From SKPH01 sp051748565 (lineage in GTDB: Bacteria; Bacillota; Dethiobacteria; DTU022), in NCBI GenBank assembly GCA_051748565.1, contig JBNJHN010000006.1, forward strand, positions 1 to 58,819: DNA of 58,819 bases, in the 5' to 3' direction. The translations under genes and the position numbers were made by a program. Of the stretch, positions 33,799-41,996 are shown one piece after another; within the stretch, counting starts at the first letter, position 1; the number at the start of each line of letters is the position of its first letter. The notes under the pieces are model-generated. The model ran no database searches. It was not told where the DNA came from and saw nothing but the letters and a program-made list of their open reading frames with translations.

Positions 33799-34743
33799 TT
33801 ACTTTATACCGGCTTTGAAAAGGGACCCCTGGCAGGAGCCGCGAATTTTTAGTTCCTTTTCTACCAATGAGGCGATCTCACCGGCACTTTCCGGCCAATG
33901 TGGGGCGATCAGGAGCTCCTTTCTGGCAGCCTGGCTGGCAAGACGGTGGATGACTATCCCCGGAGAAAGTTTTTCCAGGCAATCGCAGATCACAGGAATG
34001 TAATCTTCAGCTTTTTCATATACTCCCACTTCTCTTTGCAAATACTGCCCGGCCAGGGCGGTATGTTTGATTACCTGCAGGTGATGGAATTTAACTCCGT
34101 CAACCCCCAGGCGGTTCAGAAAATTAATGGTTTTCAAGATCATGGAGGTTGTTTCTCCGGGCAGTCCGAGGATGATATGTGCACAGGTATAAATACCCCG
34201 GTTGCGGGTAAGGTTCACTGCTTCGGCAAATGAGGCCGAGTCGTGCCCGCGGTTAATTCTATTAAGAGTGCTGTCATGGGCTGACTGCAAACCATATTCA
34301 ATCCAGAGGTGACAGCGGGCTGCGTAATTTTCCAGCATTTCAAGGATCTCTTCAGAAATGCAGTCAGGTCTTGTAGCTATGCTTAAACCGATCACTTCGG
34401 AATTGGATAGCGCCTCATCGTAAAGTGCTTTCAGGTGTTCTAAAGGTCCGTATGTATTGGTATAGGATTGAAAGTAGGCCAGGTAGAGGGCTTGCCTGTT
34501 TTTTTTCCTGCCTCGTTGGATCTGCTCGCTGATTGAAAGGGGGTTATCGCTTCTGCTGAAAGGGGCAAAGGAAGGGTTGTAGCAGTAACTGCAGCCATCC
34601 AGGCCTATAGTTCCGTCCCGGTTTGGACATGAGAAGCCCGCATCTATGGGGATCTTGTATACAGGTTCACCGAATTTTCGCTTAAAAAAACTGCTAAGAC
34701 GGTAAAACCATCCCGGTTGTTGCCGTGCAACATCAGAAGTCAT
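33799..34743 (-). CDS. TIGR01212-family radical SAM protein (YhcC type)
   Basis: A 314-residue radical SAM protein. The cluster motif is FSCPNRDGTIGLDGCSYC, an unusual CxxxxxxxxxCxxC spacing that marks the YhcC/TIGR01212 family. Further blocks are YFQSYTNTYGPLEHL, IGLSIATRPDCI, EYGLQSAHD and CAHIILGLPGET. ATG 34743 is chosen; an in-frame TTG at 34749 overlaps the mnmG stop. The function of the family is not firmly established, though tRNA-related roles have been suggested. Location directly behind mnmG agrees with that idea. Confidence 0.85.
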   Translation of the reverse strand: MTSDVARQQPGWFYRLSSFFKRKFGEPVYKIPIDAGFSCPNRDGTIGLDGCSYCYNPSFAPFSRSDNPLSISEQIQRGRKKNRQALYLAYFQSYTNTYGPLEHLKALYDEALSNSEVIGLSIATRPDCISEEILEMLENYAARCHLWIEYGLQSAHDSTLNRINRGHDSASFAEAVNLTRNRGIYTCAHIILGLPGETTSMILKTINFLNRLGVDGVKFHHLQVIKHTALAGQYLQREVGVYEKAEDYIPVICDCLEKLSPGIVIHRLASQAARKELLIAPHWPESAGEIASLVEKELKIRGSCQGSLFKAGIK

Positions 34744-34745
34744 AA

Positions 34746-36674
34746 TCAATCAGCCTTTGTTTCAATTTCATCTGAACTGCCCAGGGCTTCAGGTCGCTCC
34801 AGGTAAAGCAGCAAGACCGATATATCGGCAGGACTGACTCCTTCCATGCGACAGGCCTGGCCAATAGTGGCCGGTCGTATTTTCTCCAGTTTTTGGCGGG
34901 CTTCCCTTGACAGGTTTATTGCTTTTTGGTAGTTAAAGTCAGCCGGGATTCGTTTTTCATGCATGCGGGCTGTCTTTTCAATCATTTGCTGCTGTTTATT
35001 TATATAACCTGCATATTTAATCTGGCTTTCCAGCTCATTTATTGTCCCCTGGGGCAGCTCAGGAATTTTCATGCCTTCCCATGTGAGGTAAGAATAGTAA
35101 CTGATTTCCGGTCGCCGGATTAATTCCAGCGCGCTGACCGGATGTTTCGGAGCAGCGGAACTCTGACTGCTTAAAAAATTTTCAATGGTGCCGCCCGGAT
35201 TGTATCGGGTGCTTTCAAGCCGCATCAGCTCTTTTTCAATAAAATTCTTCTTGGCAAGATAGAGACGGTAGCGTTCTTCATCGATCAGGCCTATAGAACG
35301 GCTTTTTTCCGTCAGGCGAAGGTCGGCGTTATCCTGGCGAAGCAGAAGGCGGTATTCCCCGCGTGAAGTAAAAATGCGGTACGGTTCCCGGACTCCCCGG
35401 GTGACCAGGTCGTCAATCATTACTCCGATGTAGGCTTCATCACGCCTGAGTATAAGCGGTTCCCTGTTGTTCAGGTAATGTGCGGCATTAATTCCTGCCA
35501 CAAGGCCCTGGGCGGCTGCTTCTTCGTAGCCGGTTGTGCCGTTGACCTGTCCTGCGAAGAAGAGGCCTGGTTGAACCTTTGTTTCCAGGGATGGCTTTAA
35601 TTGGATCGGTGGGGCGTAATCATACTCGATGGCATAAGCAGGGCGCATTATTTCCACATTTTCCAGTCCTTTAATTGTATGCAGAAAGTCCTCCTGGATT
35701 TCGGGTGGCAAACCTGTGGAAATGCCCTGTAGGTATAACTCATCGGTATCAGCACCCTCTGGTTCAATAAAGATCGGGTGGCGGTCGCGGTCAGCAAAAC
35801 GGACGATTTTATCTTCGATTGAAGGGCAGTAACGTGGACCGCTGCCTTTGATCAGGCCGCTGTAGATCGGGGCCAGGGCAAAGTTCTCACGGATCAAATC
35901 GTGAGTTTTACTGTTCGTATACGTCATCCAGCAGGGAATCTGTTTTGCGGGAGCGCCCCGGCCTGCAATTGAAAATCCGGGGGCGTTGGGATCACCGTGA
36001 ACCGGGGTCAGGTCATTAAAATCAATACTGCGCCGGTAAACTCTGGGTGGTGTGCCGGTTTTAAATCGATCAAAATATATGCTTAAATTTTGCATGCTGC
36101 TTACCAGGTTAATGGAGGGAGTGAGGCTTCCGGGTGAGGCAGTGTAGTGGCGATCACCCAGAAAAATTTCTGAGGCCAGGTAAACCCCGCTGCAGATGAT
36201 TACAGTTTTACTTTTATAAAAGGCTCCGCTGCGCCCGAATACCCCTTTAAGCGATCCGTTTTCAACCCTGATTTCCTCGGCCATATCTTCGCGGATAGTT
36301 AAGTTTGGTTCACCTTCAAGGGTCAAACGCATTGTACGCTGGTAACCCCATTTGTCAATTTGTGCGCGCAGTGCCTGTACTGCCGGCCCTTTACCTGTAT
36401 TTAAAAGGCGGACCTGCAGCAGATTCTTGTCGGCGGCACGGGGCATTTCGCCGCCGAGAGCATCAATTTCCCTGACCAGGTGGCCTTTACCCGGTCCTCC
36501 CAGGGATGGGTTGCAGGCCATGTAAGCGATCATGTCGAGGTTTAAGGTTAAAAGAAGCGTACGGCAGCCCAGCCTGGCTGCAGCCAATGCCGCTTCACAT
36601 CCTGCATGACCCGCCCCGACTATGACAATATCATATCTGCTGTCGGAAATTATATTTATTCCTGAAAAAGTCAT
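34746..36674 (-). CDS. mnmG: tRNA uridine-5-carboxymethylaminomethyl modification enzyme
   Basis: MnmG (GidA) with MnmE installs the carboxymethylaminomethyl group on wobble U34 of certain tRNAs. The 642-residue protein has the FAD-binding motif IVIVGAGHAGCEAALAAARLG, the segment MACNPSLGGPGKGHLVREIDALGGEMP, the family signature region FKTGTPPRV, GLFFAGQVNGTTGYEEAAAQGL and the C-terminal helical domain with ISREARQKL-like NLSREARQKL and RMEGVSPADISVLL. All are standard. No mnmE or rsmG is adjacent in this window, so the usual cluster near the origin is broken up. Confidence 0.95.
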   Translation of the reverse strand: MTFSGINIISDSRYDIVIVGAGHAGCEAALAAARLGCRTLLLTLNLDMIAYMACNPSLGGPGKGHLVREIDALGGEMPRAADKNLLQVRLLNTGKGPAVQALRAQIDKWGYQRTMRLTLEGEPNLTIREDMAEEIRVENGSLKGVFGRSGAFYKSKTVIICSGVYLASEIFLGDRHYTASPGSLTPSINLVSSMQNLSIYFDRFKTGTPPRVYRRSIDFNDLTPVHGDPNAPGFSIAGRGAPAKQIPCWMTYTNSKTHDLIRENFALAPIYSGLIKGSGPRYCPSIEDKIVRFADRDRHPIFIEPEGADTDELYLQGISTGLPPEIQEDFLHTIKGLENVEIMRPAYAIEYDYAPPIQLKPSLETKVQPGLFFAGQVNGTTGYEEAAAQGLVAGINAAHYLNNREPLILRRDEAYIGVMIDDLVTRGVREPYRIFTSRGEYRLLLRQDNADLRLTEKSRSIGLIDEERYRLYLAKKNFIEKELMRLESTRYNPGGTIENFLSSQSSAAPKHPVSALELIRRPEISYYSYLTWEGMKIPELPQGTINELESQIKYAGYINKQQQMIEKTARMHEKRIPADFNYQKAINLSREARQKLEKIRPATIGQACRMEGVSPADISVLLLYLERPEALGSSDEIETKAD

Positions 36675-36694
36675 CTGGATCCACCAGCCCTTTG

Positions 36695-38338
36695 CTATTC
36701 GTAACCGCGGGCAATCGGCATGCGACGTCCCAGGCCAAAAGAACTGGTGGTGATGCGCAGCCCCGTTGCCGCCTGGCGCCGTTTAAACTCGCTTTGGTCC
36801 ACCATTTGAATTACTCTTTCAACGGTCTCTTTTTCAAACCCTTTGGCGATAATATCTGGAGCGGACATGTTTTCTTCAATATAATGCTGCAGGATTGGAT
36901 CGAGAATATGATAGGGCGGAAGGGAGTCTTCATCTTTTTGATCGGGCCGCAATTCTGCCGAAGGAGCTTTTTGAATTGTTCTTTCCGGGATAAGATCGCT
37001 TCCATGAATTTTATTAAAGTGATCAGCCAACTCGTAAACCATCATTTTTGGAAGATCTGAAATAGCAGCCAGGCCACCGGCCATATCCCCGTAAAGGGTA
37101 CTATAGCCCACGGCAAGTTCGGATTTGTTACCGGTAGCCAGGATCAGGCAGCCTTCCCGGTTTGAAATATGCATCAAAATGTTGCCGCGTATGCGAGCCT
37201 GCAGGTTTTCTTCAGCCAAATCCTGTATTGGCCCTTTTCCCTCGTTTAATAGATCAATAAAAGCACTAAAAGGCTTTCCAATCTTAATCAGGCGAGAGTC
37301 TATCCCCAGGTTGGCAGCAAGGGCGGTGGCATCTTCCAAACTGTGCTCTGAAGAGTATGGTGAAGGCATCATAACGCCTAAGACATTTTGCGGACCGAGT
37401 GCTTTAACGGCCAGTGCAGCTACAACAGCTGAGTCAATCCCCCCGCTTAAACCCAGGGCGACCTTCTTAAAACCGGTTTTTATCACATAGTCTTTAATGC
37501 CAAAACTCAAAACTTCCATGACCGTGCCGATGTCGTCTTTACCTGGTGTGGCTATTTTTTCTGCCGGCTGAAAAAGTTCCTCTGTTTCTATGAAGAATAG
37601 CACTTCTTCAAATGCGGCAGCACGGTATATAAGATCTCCCCGGTGATTATAAACCAGGCTTGATCCATCAAAAACCAATTCATCGTTTCCGCCGACCTGG
37701 TTCAAATAAATTATTGCGGTATTATATTTTTTTGCCAAAAAGGTCAGTATCTTTTCACGCAAACTGTGTTTCCCAAGGTGGTAAGGAGATGCAGACAGGT
37801 TGAGCAGCAGGCGGGCGCCCTGGGCAAAAAGGGTCTCCAGTGGATCGATATCATAAAGTGGTTTGGGAAAATATACCATATCATTCCAGATGTCTTCACA
37901 AATAGTTATAGCTGCCGGCAGGTCACTTAGCATCTCTACCCTACGTTCTGTGCAGCGGGTGAAGTACCTTGCCTCATCAAAAACATCAAAATTGGGAAGC
38001 AGTGTTTTAAGATGAACAGATTTGATCTTGCCTTTTTCCAGAAGCAGGGCCGCGTTATATAGCTTATTGTTTGCTGAATGAGTTGCCCCTATCAGGATCC
38101 CCGGCCCTGATGGCAAAGTCAGCGGCAGTATATCTTCAACAAGCAAAGTTCTTTCCCGATCGACAAAACTTTTGTAAAATAATAAATCTTTGGGGGGGTA
38201 TCCACATAAGGTTAGTTCAGGAAAAACTACTAAATCGGCACCGCCATCTACTGCTTGTTTGTAGTAATCTTTAACTTTTTCCGTATTTTTTTTCAATGCC
38301 CCGATGGTTGGATTAATCTGGGCCATAGCAATGCGCAT
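36695..38338 (-). CDS. nadE: Glutamine-dependent NAD(+) synthetase
   Basis: A 547-residue two-domain enzyme making NAD from deamido-NAD, ATP and glutamine. The N-terminal nitrilase-type glutaminase has the Glu-Lys-Cys triad in VVFPELTLCGYP, VHLKTLLPNFDVFDE and AITICEDIWND. The C-terminal synthetase has the PP-loop LGLSGGIDSAVVAALA and NKSELAVGYSTLYGD. I chose ATG 38338 because GGGGGG lies eight bases upstream and the product then begins MRIAMAQINPTIG as in relatives; the ORF extends eleven residues further upstream. It heads the operon nadE-mnmG-radical SAM gene. Confidence 0.93.
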   Translation of the reverse strand: MRIAMAQINPTIGALKKNTEKVKDYYKQAVDGGADLVVFPELTLCGYPPKDLLFYKSFVDRERTLLVEDILPLTLPSGPGILIGATHSANNKLYNAALLLEKGKIKSVHLKTLLPNFDVFDEARYFTRCTERRVEMLSDLPAAITICEDIWNDMVYFPKPLYDIDPLETLFAQGARLLLNLSASPYHLGKHSLREKILTFLAKKYNTAIIYLNQVGGNDELVFDGSSLVYNHRGDLIYRAAAFEEVLFFIETEELFQPAEKIATPGKDDIGTVMEVLSFGIKDYVIKTGFKKVALGLSGGIDSAVVAALAVKALGPQNVLGVMMPSPYSSEHSLEDATALAANLGIDSRLIKIGKPFSAFIDLLNEGKGPIQDLAEENLQARIRGNILMHISNREGCLILATGNKSELAVGYSTLYGDMAGGLAAISDLPKMMVYELADHFNKIHGSDLIPERTIQKAPSAELRPDQKDEDSLPPYHILDPILQHYIEENMSAPDIIAKGFEKETVERVIQMVDQSEFKRRQAATGLRITTSSFGLGRRMPIARGYE

Positions 38339-38466
38339 CTTTCGAACCCCCCGAAATAAAATAAAACTCACGGGAAAGCGACTTTCCCCTGAGCGTTTTT
38401 CCCGTTAGTATATGTTACCTATTCTGGCTGAATTATAATCAAGAGGCGTCCCAAAGTCAAGGCAAT

Positions 38467-38491
38467 GTGGCCGGTAATCGTGGCCGGTAAT
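38467..38491 (+). repeat. Two-copy tandem repeat GTGGCCGGTAAT
   Basis: GTGGCCGGTAAT occurs at 38467-38478 and again at 38480-38491, a period of 13 bases, in an intergenic region. Spacing near one and a third helical turns makes a protein site possible, but two copies may also be a chance slippage product. Confidence 0.6.
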
Positions 38492-38553
38492 GCTGGTAGT
38501 GGCGAGGGAAGCTCTCAATCTTACTGGTTCTTAATTCCATGTTTGCTGCCAAC

Positions 38554-38582
38554 TTGCCTTTGAAAATAGCTGCTAATATAAT
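38554..38582 (+). promoter_or_regulatory. Promoter of the glutaredoxin gene
   Basis: TTGCCT (38554-38559), a 17-base spacer and TATAAT (38577-38582) form a good sigma-A type promoter about 100 bases ahead of the glutaredoxin-like gene. Confidence 0.6.
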
Positions 38583-38685
38583 AGAGGTGATCATTAAGAT
38601 CTGCTGGAAAACGGGACGGCAAATACCTGCTCTTTAAACTTTTCTCGGTCCCTGACTCCAGACTATCAAACCCGGAGGTGATCGT

Positions 38686-38895
38686 ATGCTGGAAATATAT
38701 ATTAAGAATGGTTGCCCCTATTGTGACAAACAGCTGGAAGTTTTTAAAAAGAAAGGCCTGGAATTCAAACTTTATAATGTCAGTACGGATCCAGATGCCC
38801 TAAAAAGGGCTCGTGAAGATTTTAATGCTGACAGGGTTCCGGTAGTGGTTGAAGATGGTATTGTCAAAAACATTGGTTTTGGCGGCGGTGGTTGA
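38686..38895 (+). CDS. Small glutaredoxin-like protein with a glycine tail
   Basis: A 69-residue thioredoxin-fold protein. The redox motif CPYC (residues 10-13) follows a first strand LEIYIKNG. The cis-proline region is DRVPVVVEDGIV, and the protein ends abruptly in NIGFGGGG. Size and ending resemble the small UXX-star glutaredoxin-like family, in which the first active-site residue is selenocysteine or cysteine; here it is cysteine. ATG 38686 follows GGAGGTGATC, a near-perfect ribosome site. It is monocistronic. The role is probably thiol-disulfide exchange. Confidence 0.8.
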   Translation: MLEIYIKNGCPYCDKQLEVFKKKGLEFKLYNVSTDPDALKRAREDFNADRVPVVVEDGIVKNIGFGGGG

Positions 38896-39078
38896 GGGAT
38901 CTAGACTCAAGCCACCGTGTGTGGCTATTTGTGGAAAATAAAAAAAGTACGTCATTGATTTGGTAACCGTTGATTTAAATAACACTTATCTAAATATTGC
39001 TTTTATTGGGCTTACCTGATTTAGAATTTTTGTGCACACAGAGGTAATTTGTCGGAGAGGGTAATGATTTTACTTTTG

Positions 39079-39996
39079 TCAGCGTGGGTCGAGATGAACT
39101 ACAGTGTCACAGTGACAGTTACTGCTGATATGTTCTTCAACCCGGTGGGCGATTAAGTGAGCTTCATCTAAACTTAACAGGGCACTTACCCCGATATGAA
39201 TGGTAACAACTTTCCAGGAACCGTAGTCGTGTACTTCCAATTCATGGGCATCTATGACTCCATCAATCTCCTTGGCACAGTTTAAGACCCTTTCCTGCAG
39301 CTCTTCAGACTGGGCTGTGCCCAGAAGGCGGCTGCATGACTTGAGAGCAATTTTCAGCCCTGTGTAGATTATAAAGAGGGCAATAGCAAAACCGAAATAG
39401 GCATCAAGTACAGGCAGTCCAAAATAACCTCCGGTGAGAGCGAGCAGAACCATGGCCGATGAAAGGGAATCGCTGCGGTGATGCCAGGCATCTCCGGTCA
39501 ACGCTTCGGATTTGATCAGGGTGCCTAGTTCTGCAGAAAAGTGATACATGAATTCCTTGATCAAGATGGCTGTTATAACAGCAATTATGGCGGCAATACT
39601 GGGAGTGGCGAAAACTTCTTCGATCAGCCTTATATATGAGCTGTAGAAAAAGGCAACTCCAGCTCCCGTAAGCATTACAGCAATGATCAATCCGGCCAGG
39701 TATTCGATACGGCCATGGCCGTGGGGGTGTTCCCGGTCCGGTTTCCGCCTGGCAAGTGAGAAACCTATCAGAACCGCCAGCGATGAAAAAATGTCAGATG
39801 CACTGTGGGCGGCATCGGCGATAAGGGCGATACTATTGATAAGCAGCCCGAAAATTAACTTCAGCAAAGTCAGAACAATATTTCCTAAAATACTGACCCA
39901 GCTTTCGATAATACCTATCCTGTATCTTTCGGCAGGCTTAATCAGGTCCCTTTTATCAGTTAGTTTATGGACCAATCGACTGGCAAGGTATTTCAT
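39079..39996 (-). CDS. Cation diffusion facilitator family metal exporter
   Basis: A 305-residue CDF transporter exporting Zn(II), Fe(II) or Mn(II) in exchange for protons. It has six TM helices. TM2 carries ALIADAAHSASD and TM5 GDAWHHRSDS, giving the HxxxD and HxxxD intramembrane metal site. The C-terminal cytosolic domain (about 215-303) has the usual ferredoxin-like fold with HDYGSWKVVTIHI and ends in a His/Cys-containing segment. ATG 39996 is chosen, seven bases from AGGAG; the ORF extends eight residues upstream. The metal cannot be fixed; it is the fourth metal-handling locus of the window. Confidence 0.87.
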   Translation of the reverse strand: MKYLASRLVHKLTDKRDLIKPAERYRIGIIESWVSILGNIVLTLLKLIFGLLINSIALIADAAHSASDIFSSLAVLIGFSLARRKPDREHPHGHGRIEYLAGLIIAVMLTGAGVAFFYSSYIRLIEEVFATPSIAAIIAVITAILIKEFMYHFSAELGTLIKSEALTGDAWHHRSDSLSSAMVLLALTGGYFGLPVLDAYFGFAIALFIIYTGLKIALKSCSRLLGTAQSEELQERVLNCAKEIDGVIDAHELEVHDYGSWKVVTIHIGVSALLSLDEAHLIAHRVEEHISSNCHCDTVVHLDPR

Positions 39997-40226
39997 GAAG
40001 TTGCTCCTGATTGTTCTCACTGAAATTGATATAAACCCTTATAATTATATCACAGCAATAGTTCCATTTCAGTTTTACTGAATCGGAAAAGTGTTTATTA
40101 TTGCTGAAAATGATTGCCCGCCAACCTTGGTTCACCCTTGCATTAATCTATGGGCCATGAATTCGATTATCTTGCCTATTCTCAATTTAATAACCTTAAA
40201 CTTTGCTTTACTACTTCTTTTACCTT

Positions 40227-40255
40227 TTGTAAAATTACAGACAATATGTCATAAT
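40227..40255 (+). promoter_or_regulatory. Promoter of the first mttB-like operon
   Basis: TTGTAA (40227-40232), a 17-base spacer and CATAAT (40250-40255) make a plausible promoter. Transcription would begin near 40262, giving a leader of about 190 bases before the first start codon. The preceding 40021-40226 is AT-rich and shows nothing else. Confidence 0.5.
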
Positions 40256-40290
40256 TATTAATTAGGAACAATTAAATGATCACGCAATGA

Positions 40291-40406
40291 AGGGAGGGGG
40301 CCTCCGGTAGGCGGGCCGGACATATTAAAATGCTAATATATTAAGTTCCCGTATGATAATCAGCATCAGGGTAGCCCTGAACGATTTGAGACGGGATTTT
40401 TATTTT
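40291..40406 (+). promoter_or_regulatory. Structured leader with terminator-like end, possible attenuator or riboswitch
   Basis: The leader of the mttB-like gene holds a GC-rich island (40291-40320) with a GGAGG-GGG-CCTCC hairpin. It also has a nested structure in which TCCCGT (40347-40352) pairs with ACGGGA (40391-40396) and encloses the perfect hairpin TCAGGG-TAG-CCCTGA (40366-40380). The closing stem is followed at once by TTTTTATTTT, as in an intrinsic terminator. It matches none of the riboswitch consensus sequences I know (cobalamin, SAM, glycine, THF). The regulatory role is inferred from position and structure only. Confidence 0.5.
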
Positions 40407-40413
40407 AAAAAAG

Positions 40414-40454
40414 TAAGGAGGTGAGCAGCCTGGTCGATACACCAGGCTGACCGA
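40414..40454 (+). promoter_or_regulatory. Perfect ribosome site separated from its start codon by a hairpin
   Basis: AAGGAGGTGA (40415-40424) is a full match to the 16S rRNA tail, but the start codon TTG lies 33 bases after the GGAGG core. In between, CAGCCTGG (40426-40433) and CCAGGCTG (40442-40449) form a perfect 8-bp stem with an 8-base loop. If the stem is folded, the remaining distance from GGAGG to TTG is nine bases, the ideal spacing. A hairpin of this kind brings ribosome site and start together in phage T4 gene 25. Confidence 0.6.
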
Positions 40455-41996
40455 TTGAGTGAAAGAGGAATAATTGTTCATAAGCCATATACCCGGCTAA
40501 GCCGGGATGAGATTGAGATGATCAATAAGGCATCATTAGACATCCTGGAAAATCCGGGGATTTTATGTTACCACGAAGAAAGCGTATCCTTGTTGGAAAA
40601 AGCGGGGGCCAAAGTTAAGGCTACCCGGGAAGGTGAGCATGTTGCCTGGTGGGTCAGTATCCCTTCAAAAATTGTAAAAGAAGCACTTGATACTGCCCCA
40701 TCAAAAGTAGTTCTTGGTGCCCGTAAGCCGGAACACAGGGTTTCTCTCGAAGCAGAAGGTAATCGGGTTCATTTTGGAAGTGGTTCAGAAACAAACTACT
40801 GGTTGGAGGTCAAGCCGGAAACCTTTGTTTCAAAAGAAGACGGCAGGGAAAGAATAATCCCTGTCTTGAGCAGGAGTCGCGGCAATCTTGACTATCTTTG
40901 CCGTTCTGCTCACCTGGCGGAACAGCTGGATAACCTGGATTTCTTTATCCGCAATGTCAATGTGCAGGATGCCGATATAACCACTGAAAATAAAGATGTC
41001 AATGTTTTTTTTGCCTCTCTGAACCATACTACCAAGCCTGTGATAAGTGGTGTCGCCGACTTTGATCAACTTGACAAGATCGTTGGCATGGCCGAAATAA
41101 TTGCCGGAGACAGGGAAAAGTTAATTGAAAATCCGATTGTATCATTTATCACAAGTGTGATTAAGAGCCCATTGCAGGTAGTAGCGGAAACAGCTGAAAA
41201 GCTGATTGCCATTGCCAGGCTTGGTTTGCCTGTCGTTATATCTACCTCTCCTCAGGGGGGCTCAACAGCACCGATAGACGAAGTTGGAATGGTAGCCCAG
41301 GTCAATGCTGAAGCCCTGACCGGTATAACCATTAACCAGCTGGCCAATCCGGGTGCTCCGGTGATTTACGGTGCTGTTCCGGTGAGGGCCCGCATGGATG
41401 ACCTCCATGATATGTACGGCGTCCCTGAATTCTGTCACTACAATATGGCCTGTGCCCAGATGGCTCGCTATTATAAAATACCCTGTTATTCAACGGCAGG
41501 GGTTGGAGATGCCAAAGTACCCGGAATCCAGGCGTCCGTAGAAAAAATGTTTACCTATACGGCGGTTCCGTTTGCCGCACCCGGCCTTGTTCATTATGCT
41601 TTCGGGCTGCTTGATAAAACGCAGACTTTCTGTCCCGAACAGGCGGTCCTCGACAATCACAAGATCGGTATGGCAAAATTTCTTTACAGGGAAAGCGGTG
41701 TAAATGAAGAAGCGGTCGAGCGCACTAAGAAAACTGTTGCGGAAGTGATGCACAGCCCTTACAGGATGTATGCCCGCTATGCCCGTGGGATGCTGCGGCG
41801 CGGAGAAATATTCGCCGGTTTCCCCTTTGAGGGGGATTCGGAAGACCAGGATCAAACGCTGCTTGTTGTCCATGAACGTTTGAAAGAATTGGAAGCACAA
41901 GAACCACAGCATCTTTCGGAAGATATCTGCAAACGAATTTTTAAAAACATACCGGGTTTGCTTGCGCGTCTTAACCCTTACGAGGAGGATGAATAA
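40455..41996 (+). CDS. MttB-family (non-pyrrolysine) methylamine/betaine:corrinoid methyltransferase
   Basis: A 513-residue member of the trimethylamine methyltransferase superfamily. Members move a methyl group from a quaternary or tertiary amine to a corrinoid protein. Recognizable blocks are RLSRDEIEMINKASLDILENPG at the start, HFGSGSETNYW, SPLQVVAETAEKLIAIARLGLPVVIS, PQGGSTAPI and QVNAEALTGITINQLANPGAPVIYGAVP. There is no in-frame TAG, so it is not a pyrrolysine enzyme. Relatives act on glycine betaine (MtgB), proline betaine or carnitine; the substrate here is unknown. The start is TTG 40455 (see the hairpin upstream). Its stop overlaps the start of the corrinoid protein gene, supporting a working pair. 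Confidence 0.88.
   Translation: MSERGIIVHKPYTRLSRDEIEMINKASLDILENPGILCYHEESVSLLEKAGAKVKATREGEHVAWWVSIPSKIVKEALDTAPSKVVLGARKPEHRVSLEAEGNRVHFGSGSETNYWLEVKPETFVSKEDGRERIIPVLSRSRGNLDYLCRSAHLAEQLDNLDFFIRNVNVQDADITTENKDVNVFFASLNHTTKPVISGVADFDQLDKIVGMAEIIAGDREKLIENPIVSFITSVIKSPLQVVAETAEKLIAIARLGLPVVISTSPQGGSTAPIDEVGMVAQVNAEALTGITINQLANPGAPVIYGAVPVRARMDDLHDMYGVPEFCHYNMACAQMARYYKIPCYSTAGVGDAKVPGIQASVEKMFTYTAVPFAAPGLVHYAFGLLDKTQTFCPEQAVLDNHKIGMAKFLYRESGVNEEAVERTKKTVAEVMHSPYRMYARYARGMLRRGEIFAGFPFEGDSEDQDQTLLVVHERLKELEAQEPQHLSEDICKRIFKNIPGLLARLNPYEEDE

Larger units (their letters stand above)
38339..38685. other. Intergenic region between nadE and the glutaredoxin gene
   Basis: About 350 bases without a gene. 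It holds a perfect 7-bp hairpin GGGAAAG-CGA-CTTTCCC (38372-38388) in the 5-prime leader of nadE, a 12-base tandem repeat at 38467-38491 and a promoter for the rightward glutaredoxin gene (38554-38582). The hairpin, read on the minus strand, is followed by a T-rich stretch and might act in attenuation, but it is short. Confidence 0.6.

Noticed and set aside
40262..40454. Cobalamin riboswitch ahead of the corrinoid operon
   Set aside because: The conserved core and B12 box sequences are absent; only a generic structured leader can be supported.
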